Source of the DNA: Nymphaea colorata
Taxonomy: Eukaryota > Streptophyta > Magnoliopsida > Nymphaeales > Nymphaeaceae
DNA length: 64,000 nucleotides
Assembly: GCF_008831285.2 (NCBI RefSeq)
Contig: NC_045140.1
Coordinates: 11,156,505 to 11,220,504 of the forward strand
Direction of reading: 5' to 3'
Positions 57,110 to 64,000 of this stretch are shown piece after piece. The notes beneath the pieces were generated by a model. The model was not told the DNA's origin. It saw nothing but the letters and a program-made list of their open reading frames with translations, and did not search any database. Position numbers and translations under genes: made by a program. How positions within the stretch are numbered: position 1 is the first letter of the stretch; each line of letters starts with the position of its first letter.

Positions 57110-60100
57110 ATGCATGAGAGAAACAGCATCGTGCCCGCCGGAAGATTCAGAAACCGGCCGACCGGTGATCATAAGAGCTGGAACTTTGGGGAGCAAAGAA
57201 CCAGAAAAGTTAAGGCCACGACTTTTGTTAGTCCCGCTGAGGAACTCAACTGCGTTCCAAGAGGCATATTTGGGAGATATACCACATTCAGGTCCCCGAG
57301 TTCCGGCTCCTCATTTCCGTTCTTCAATCCGTCATTGAGCTCGCAGATCTACAGTTCTGCCCAGAATCATATTTCATGGTGGAAGAATCCAGTGCATTTG
57401 CCTCGAAAGGAATCCCCTGAAGTTAACTTCAGATCCTATGACAAGCACGGAAATCACGGACAGGAATTCGGCAAAAGTTCAACTGCAAAAAGGTGCAATT
57501 GGATCGGCCATGGCAGTGGTAAGTCTGATCACGTACTGTTTTGATGCTTTTTGGAAGCTTATGATGTTATGAAATATTTAGACCATAGCCAAGTTTGTGA
57601 ATACCAATCTTTCTCGTTCTTCGAACATCGGCCATGGCAGTGTAGCTTTCTCGAAAACAAATTTGCAGAGTTTGCGAACGAAAGTTTTCAAGCCTACATA
57701 TACTGTTGTCGATTACCATGCATAAATATAATACATTTAGCCTATTAGATATTCAACCAGCTTGAACGATGGGAGGAGATTTTGCTATACTCTTACATAT
57801 GACACCATTCTTTTTTTATACGTTTGTTTGCGTGTATGAAACACAGATATATATATATATATATTCAACATTTGGTTGGGGAGTACAAACCAGTACTAAA
57901 AAGATGAGCACTGTAAGATAAATCTCACACCAGCACCACTAAGAGAGAGAGAGAGAGGGAGAGGTCATTGAACTAATGAGAATGCCAACTTTTGCAGATC
58001 CAGTTTACGTGGCCTTCCATGACAAGCAATGGGGAGTTCCAATTTACGACGAGAAGTGAGTAGCTTCTTTTTGTTTGTTGCTGAGAGAGAGAGAACCAAT
58101 CCACTTAGCCTTATAATCAATATCAACGCTACTCATCAATATCATCAAGGTAACACCTTCCAAAAATTGAACTAAGAACGTGACTATAACATGTCATTCA
58201 ACCCAACCAGTTGCACTGTCCATCACTTGGTGAGAGAGAGAATGAGCTAATGAATTTTTGAAATATGAGCTGACAAATGTCATTTTTAACTTTATAGTGC
58301 AGTTCGCTGTTTGAGATGCTAGTGCTTTCAGGTATGCTATCTGAATACACTTGGACAGAGATTCTCGCCAACAGAGGGGTTTACAGGTATACATTCTTCC
58401 CCTCTCGAAAAATATGCCATGGTCACCATATCGGCAATATTTTGAAGGCATTAGAAATTTGATGGGAGATCTCTATCCAAATCGTGAGCATAATCATCAT
58501 CTAGGTTCCAAAACTTCCAGGTCCGAGTGGTATCAGGGCCCAAATTTCTCCGCTTTCATTCCAAAATAAATAAAGATATGTCCCTATTTGAAACAGCAGG
58601 TGCAAGCTTTGTCGTATGGTCGCTTTATAACCTATTCAAAAAATACACATATACACACATATTATATTGCTAATACATATTTTAAGCGTACGCTTTTGTT
58701 TTCCCTTGTAATTCAGGAGGTTGACTTTGATGATCCCTTACATTTTTTAACGAAAAAAGTAGAAAACTTATCGTTCACTTTTTTTTAATTGTATATTTCC
58801 AAGAAAAAATAAACCGACGGAGAGGAAATTCTATTTTCAAGAAAACGCCTTTTACAATTTTGTCTATTAATAATGTCCCCACATTTTGCGTAAATAAACA
58901 GGAAGGGCTTCAAATAAACTTACTTGACCTGTAAAGATGTAATTTGGTGACAGCGGGCATTGTTGAAGAGTTTGCAATTAGCAATTTTCTTTTCTGACAT
59001 TACGAAAATTCATTTCAATCTCTTATTTGGTAGTTTTAATGGAAAAATGTTGCCCTCATGAAAAATATAAAATATAGTCATTTTCTTAAATAATATGCAA
59101 AAAAAAGTAGGCCCAAAAATGAAAATATCAATACCAAGAAAAGATCTATCATTTTTTCAAGAAATTTCCAACAAATATCTAATGAAGAAGTTGGTAATTA
59201 CCCATGAAAAACGTTTAACCCAAAAAATGAGTTTTGTCAATACTCTTGGCAAAAACCAATGGAGTGTTCACAAAAAAAAAGTGTTTCCGGTTTCATTATC
59301 GAAAGACACGGACCAGTTTTTCTAAAATTGATTAAAAAAAAGTTTTTTTTTTCTGAAAACTAGTTTTCATAAAACCATTTTGCTCTTAGTGTGTCATCCA
59401 AACGCTAGGTAAAGTATTTATTCAGTTGAAAATGGATTCATACTCACGGGAGGGATGGCTGTCAAAAAATCTGGAACGAAACTCTCTAATTTTTATCTTG
59501 CCGTAATATATAACCTATCAGTTGGATCATTTCAACACGTTCATTTAATTTGGTAGAAAAAAATTAAATATTTGGTAAGATGGAAAGGTCCGTCATCTTA
59601 GAAGAAGGATGAGTATTTTTTCCTTCTTTTATCTCTTGAAAATTGAAGGCAGATCTAATTACTTGTAAATTTGTTCTTTAGAATTCTTCCATTTTTTTTA
59701 TCACAAGCAAGCTAAAGTCAGACGGACTGGACTCTTACTAGTTTAAGGACCGTGGTCTCCGGCCACCAATATTACTGGACTCAATAACATTTTCTCAGTT
59801 CTCAGGCTGGCCAACTAATTTAATTTCATTACTTTTTCATTACTTCTGGTACTGCAATTTTAAGTATGCTCAGTCCGGGTAACTGTGAGATGCAAAGCAG
59901 ATTCACTGTTCCACATGATAGCAATATACAGCTCTTCCTAAGCTAACAACGGCAACTTTTAAAGTTTTATCATTTAAGAAATGATGGTTCTCTTTACATG
60001 TTGAGCTAGGGATGCATTCTTTGGCTATGAACCCAGTATTATCTCTATGATGGATGAGAGGAAAATTTCAAGCATGGATATTGTCAGGAAAGCCGTGCTA

Positions 60101-61084
60101 TCAGAAAGCAGGGTAAGGTGCATCATCAATAACTCCAAGTGTGTACTTAAGGTAAACGATCGAATTACACATTGGGGGTTACGGATAATTTAACTTTCAA
60201 GTATCTTTCTTCTTTATAATTTGAACATTGCATGAAATCACTCCTTAGTTTTCCAATCTATGGCTTCATGCCTTCTTGCACGCCTTGCAGTATTTCTTTA
60301 ATTATTTCACCACCATTGAGATGTGTAAGTTGAAGGAATATATATATATATTCTTCCCATTTCTTTAACCTTCGTTTCCTTGCCATACTGATGCACCACC
60401 CAATGTTTGAACGCGCGCCTGAGACATTTGTTTTTTCTTTTCACTTCAAGCTCAGTGAGGAACTTGCTGCTTTTAAGGGCAAGTTTGATTGCCGGGACGC
60501 TTCTTTGATTTATCTTTTCACATTGTCTCATATGATGCACAGCTTTACTATATGAACAACTAAGTTACTTCTTAATTTATGAATCCTGTTTCAGTTTATG
60601 TTTTTTCCTTTATTTTCAGTTGCATTATTTTTTACTGACTAGCTCATTAGTCATATTTGAGATATAGTGTAATAATACACACACGCACGCACACACACTC
60701 GCAAAAGCTAGGCGATTGAGCAATAAACAACATTTATTTTTCTTCTTTCTTGTTCTGCATTTCGAGTAACTTTGAAATTGCATGCAGATTGAAGAGGAGC
60801 ACAGGTCATTCAGCACTTACATGTGGAGATTCATCAATTATACACCCATAATCAACACATACAAGTATCCAAGAAATATACCGCTGAAAACGTCAAAAGC
60901 TATGACCATTAGCAGTGATCTAGTGAGAAGAGGTTTCAGATTTGTGGGGCCAACAATCATACACACATTCATGCAAGCTGCTGGGATGACGATTGATCAC
61001 TTGGTTGACTGTTTCAGATACGAGGAGTGTTTAAAGATTGCAGAGAGTCCTTGGGGCTTACTGCATATGCACTTCAATTTTTGA
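57110..61084 (+). CDS. DNA-3-methyladenine glycosylase I (TAG) family protein (5 exons)
   Basis: Removes alkylated adenine from DNA as the first step of base-excision repair (family knowledge); presumably acts in the nucleus or an organelle. Exons are 57110-57518, 57998-58055, 58303-58386, 60010-60151 and 60788-61084. All introns are GT-AG and the phases agree, giving 329 aa. The catalytic domain starts KRCNWIGHGSGDPVYVAFHD, with Cys and His of the zinc site, then WGVP. FEMLVLSG and YTWTEIL hold the Glu and Trp expected to line the base pocket. RRGFRFVGPTIIHTFMQAAG follows, then DHLVDCFR with the second zinc pair. Intron 3 is long (1.6 kb) and AT-rich. The N-terminal 130 residues are poorly conserved. 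The start at 57110 is the first ATG in frame after the last upstream break, but another frame is open over the same bases (see findings), so the N terminus is uncertain. Confidence 0.9.
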
Positions 61085-62660
61085 AGATATAGCACTCAGC
61101 AATGGTTATAGACGTTTGAGATCCAGGGGAACGTGGCTAGAGAGCTCATCTGTTGCGGCCCCTTAATGCTTTTTTTCTTCATATTAACATCTTCAAATAT
61201 TTACTCTGTCATACATATGAGTACTCCTTCAGATATGAACACCTGTGAATGAGTGTCTGTTCAAAAAAAATTTCTGGGCTCTACCACTACTAGTGGTGGT
61301 AGACTGACTTGGGACTAACTTTGAGGCCAACAACTTACTTTGGGCGAAACTTATTCAGATAATCCCCTTTCAATATTTAAACTAAACGTTATAGGTTTTG
61401 AGATACATTGTTAAGTTTATTTTCTGTAACGTAAAAAAGTCTGTAGCCTGCATTTCACAGTCCCAAAAATTACAGATATTATCAAGTAATTAAGTTTATC
61501 AATATTCTCTTTCTCTTTGATGGGAACACACACACACACACTCACATCTAGCATTTCAGAGTTATGCTGCTCGGGACCATTTGATCAATCACAATGGATG
61601 GTTAAGAAGAAAAGCAAGAAAACGAGGACAGATATTTTTGTCATGTGTGCAAGTCACCCTAAGATTTGAGTTTAAGGTCCGGCTTTGATTACTTGAGTAC
61701 TGCATAACCATTTGGAAGGGGCAGGAATAATCTTGCACCAAATTTGATACATGGGCATAAACATAATCTATGTGTGAACAAGCACAATTTTTGACAACAT
61801 ATATTGAAAGGCTGACACGAGACCCAAAATGCACACTATTGATTTTTTACAAGTGATTGACATTGCCCAATTTATTTAAAGTAGTTTTTTTGAAACGTGT
61901 ACAAGTTATTAATTTGGTCTTTTCCTTAAAATTTAAATATTTATAGTTACATGCTATTTGTTCACAGTTATACCTATTCTGTATGTTCAAAAACAAGAGA
62001 AGTTTGATGATCGTAATGAGCATAAGTTTGTCACATACAAGTGGGCCTTATAGGAATATGCATGCCTAGATCTTTAGATCGTGGAGACAGGAACTAAAGA
62101 AAATACACTAACGTTTTCAAACTTTTGAAGCTTGTGCAACCCAACTTGTCAAGCATGAGATTCCAGATGATCATTTGAAATCTATAATGAAGCATTAAGG
62201 TATGCATTCCATAAATTCACTTGGAATTAATTTGTACTTTTCATGGTATTATAAATCGATAATGTAATGATTTATAAAAAGTTAGTGAAAAAAAAACATA
62301 AAATGGTGCACAACTGAAATACCAATACACCACAAGTAGACAAAGCTTAGCACGATTTAAAGCAAAGAAGGTAACCTATAAATTGACATTAATTTGAGTT
62401 CAAATTTTTAGTTGAATAACATTAAACTATACATTCATCAACTAATCAATTTGATACATTAGCTTATACAGTTTAGAGAAGATGGACATAGACCATCACG
62501 TGCTAAAGTTTTTATTACCACTAGAAGCAGTATCAATGCAAATTACTCTAACCCCCAAACCAACGTTCAAATATATTACATAGCAGGATTATTCAGTTAA
62601 CGTTCAAATATATTACATATTCTACAGTTTCCTCCATTTCTTGTACAATATTTTACTTCT
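61085..62660. other. Downstream intergenic DNA
   Basis: It probably begins with the 3' UTR of the glycosylase. A short (AC)n tract lies at about 61527-61540. Nothing else recognised. Confidence 0.5.
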
Positions 62661-62984
62661 TTTATGTATGTTTACCCGCACCTCCTGATTTCCAAAACTA
62701 AACGCATGATTAATATATCAACTTTCATGTATTCAATGTCATGTACTTGTGGCATCTTAATATTGAAGATAGACTAAAATTATCAACTTTGTTGACTTAT
62801 TTCATCGTGAATGGGTGTAATATTTATGTATGTTTACCCGCACCTCCTGATTTCCAAAACTAAACGCATGATTAATATATTAACTTTCATGTATTCAATG
62901 TCATGTACTTGTGGCATCTTAATATTGAAGATAGACTAAAATTATCAACTTTGTTGACTTATTTCATCGTGAATGGGTGTAATA
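62661..62984. repeat. 162-bp tandem duplication, almost identical copies
   Basis: Copies at 62661-62822 and 62823-62984, beginning TTTATGTATGTTTACCCGCA, appear to differ at a single base (ATATCAAC versus ATATTAAC). This suggests a recent event or an assembly artefact. Confidence 0.93.
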
Positions 62985-63517
62985 GAACCTTTCATTGTAT
63001 CAATAAAGTGCAACCGTCGCTTCTTATACATGTATTGCACATTTTATTTTGTATTCTCATTATTTGGGTTGAATAGAATATAATATAATATTAAAAAATT
63101 TATAAAGTTTTATTGATGGGAAGAAACTGTCAGCAAAGTTCCATACACTAATGGATTGCTTTTATGTCAGTATACCATTGTTATTAGTAAACTGTTATTA
63201 CTGACAAGAAGAACTTGTTGGTATATAGTTATTTCTATTGACAGTCTTTCTCTTTCGACAAAAGTTGACACTTACTAATGGTTCTATGTTGTGAGTAAAG
63301 AATTAGAGTTTACTAACGAAAGTATGCCACCAGTGTAAAGTTCAACATTTACTAAAGGTTCTTTACTGTTGATAAAACTTTGGAGTTTACTAACAAAAAT
63401 GACCGACAATAAACGCACTTTGGAGTTTACTTGGTCATGCATTTGCTTGCATGTATAGGTTTGTAGTTATAACCAATCACATGGACAACAAAGGGATGTG
63501 TTCATTGGTTGTATAGC

Positions 63518-63685
63518 CAAGGGGTGTAGGGGCCCTCGCCTCCTTCATTTTTTTTAAATTTACATGTAAATTAAAATAAATTATTTATCTTATATAGAAA
63601 TTTTGAAAAATCATATTTTGGCCCTTGTCAAAATCTTGAAACTATAATTTGGCCTTCCTCATGAAAAATTTTTGGCCCGCCCCTA
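63518..63685. mobile_element. hAT-like MITE, 168 bp
   Basis: Perfect 8-bp target duplication TGTATAGC (63510-63517, 63686-63693). The ends CAAGGGGTGTAGGGG and ...GCCCGCCCCTA are imperfect inverted repeats of the CAGGGGCGG type. Confidence 0.82.
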
Positions 63686-64000
63686 TGTATAGCAAGTTGC
63701 AAACACTGCAATAGCGGTTTGCTTATATGTCGCTTGTTTACGTATCAATTGTACGAAGGTAGTTCTAATTAGGCAATTTAAATTTTTAGTGAAAATATGC
63801 TTAAGTTTTAGTTCCATTTATTTAACTATTTGTCTTTTGTGATTTAGGCAATTTAAATAAACTAATTCAAAATTTAAGTATATTTTGTTTCTTGAACCAT
63901 CAAAACTTGACATTGTTGTAAAAATTTATGTATAATTGAGTAACTTTTTTTTTTGTAATTGAGTACCATAGGGATGGGGGTGCAAAATGAAGGTTTAGGG

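Noticed and set aside
58387-60009. A MITE in intron 3 of the glycosylase (end-like TGTGTCATCCAAACGCTAGG near 59390)
   Set aside because: No inverted partner or target duplication could be found within the intron.
1-64000. tRNA and rRNA genes
   Set aside because: No convincing B-box (GGTTCRANNCC) with a cloverleaf and no rRNA gene blocks were seen by eye; a dedicated scan would be needed to exclude diverged copies.

Overview
This window is nuclear DNA of a flowering plant. It is AT-rich with spliced genes, nested Ty1-copia, Ty3-gypsy, PIF/Harbinger and hAT-type elements, and long AT microsatellites. Telo-box (AAACCCTA) promoter motifs point the same way. One gene, the UDP-glycosyltransferase, has a strikingly GC-rich first exon in AT-rich surroundings. 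Such bimodal GC is typical of monocots and some early-diverging angiosperms, but I cannot name the species.

Three host genes can be read through their exons, all on the + strand. (1) A family-1 UDP-glycosyltransferase resembling the UGT89 group: 11849-13683, two exons, 493 aa. Its intron carries a duplicated 3' splice site. (2) A RING-plus-PHD finger protein: 42490-46241, three exons, 688 aa. (3) A DNA-3-methyladenine glycosylase I (TAG) family protein: 57110-61084, five exons, 329 aa with the start used here. A short terminal exon of an unrecognised gene lies at 71-210. Broken UGT pieces lie at 16.35-16.6 kb and 27.4-27.7 kb.

The best candidate for an overlooked system is a family of box C/D snoRNA-like units around the RING/PHD gene, at 41.2 kb, 48.8-50.4 kb and 51.6 kb. 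They share a C box (RTGATGA), an internal C'-like box, and a D box (CTGA) directly preceded by GTCATAGTTACT. That 12-mer is complementary to AGTAACTATGAC in helix 69 of the large-subunit rRNA, so the family probably guides one 2'-O-methylation there. Two of the units sit inside a 1.6-kb segment that exists as direct copies on either side of the RING/PHD gene.

The rest is mostly mobile DNA. 3.97-10.28 kb is a Harbinger element turned into two long inverted arms. 18.16-25.40 kb is a copia element with both LTRs, holding a 2.9-kb terminal-inverted-repeat insertion that carries a fragment of the host gene for DNA polymerase alpha subunit B. 28.4-33.05 kb is a second copia element on the minus strand, lacking its 5' LTR. 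35.46-37.0 kb is a gypsy remnant. 38.08-38.54 kb is a complete miniature LTR element (TRIM) with perfect 5-bp target duplications. At least six small hAT-like elements with 8-9 bp target duplications are scattered through the window, and so are several tandem duplications. The remaining stretches show nothing I can support.
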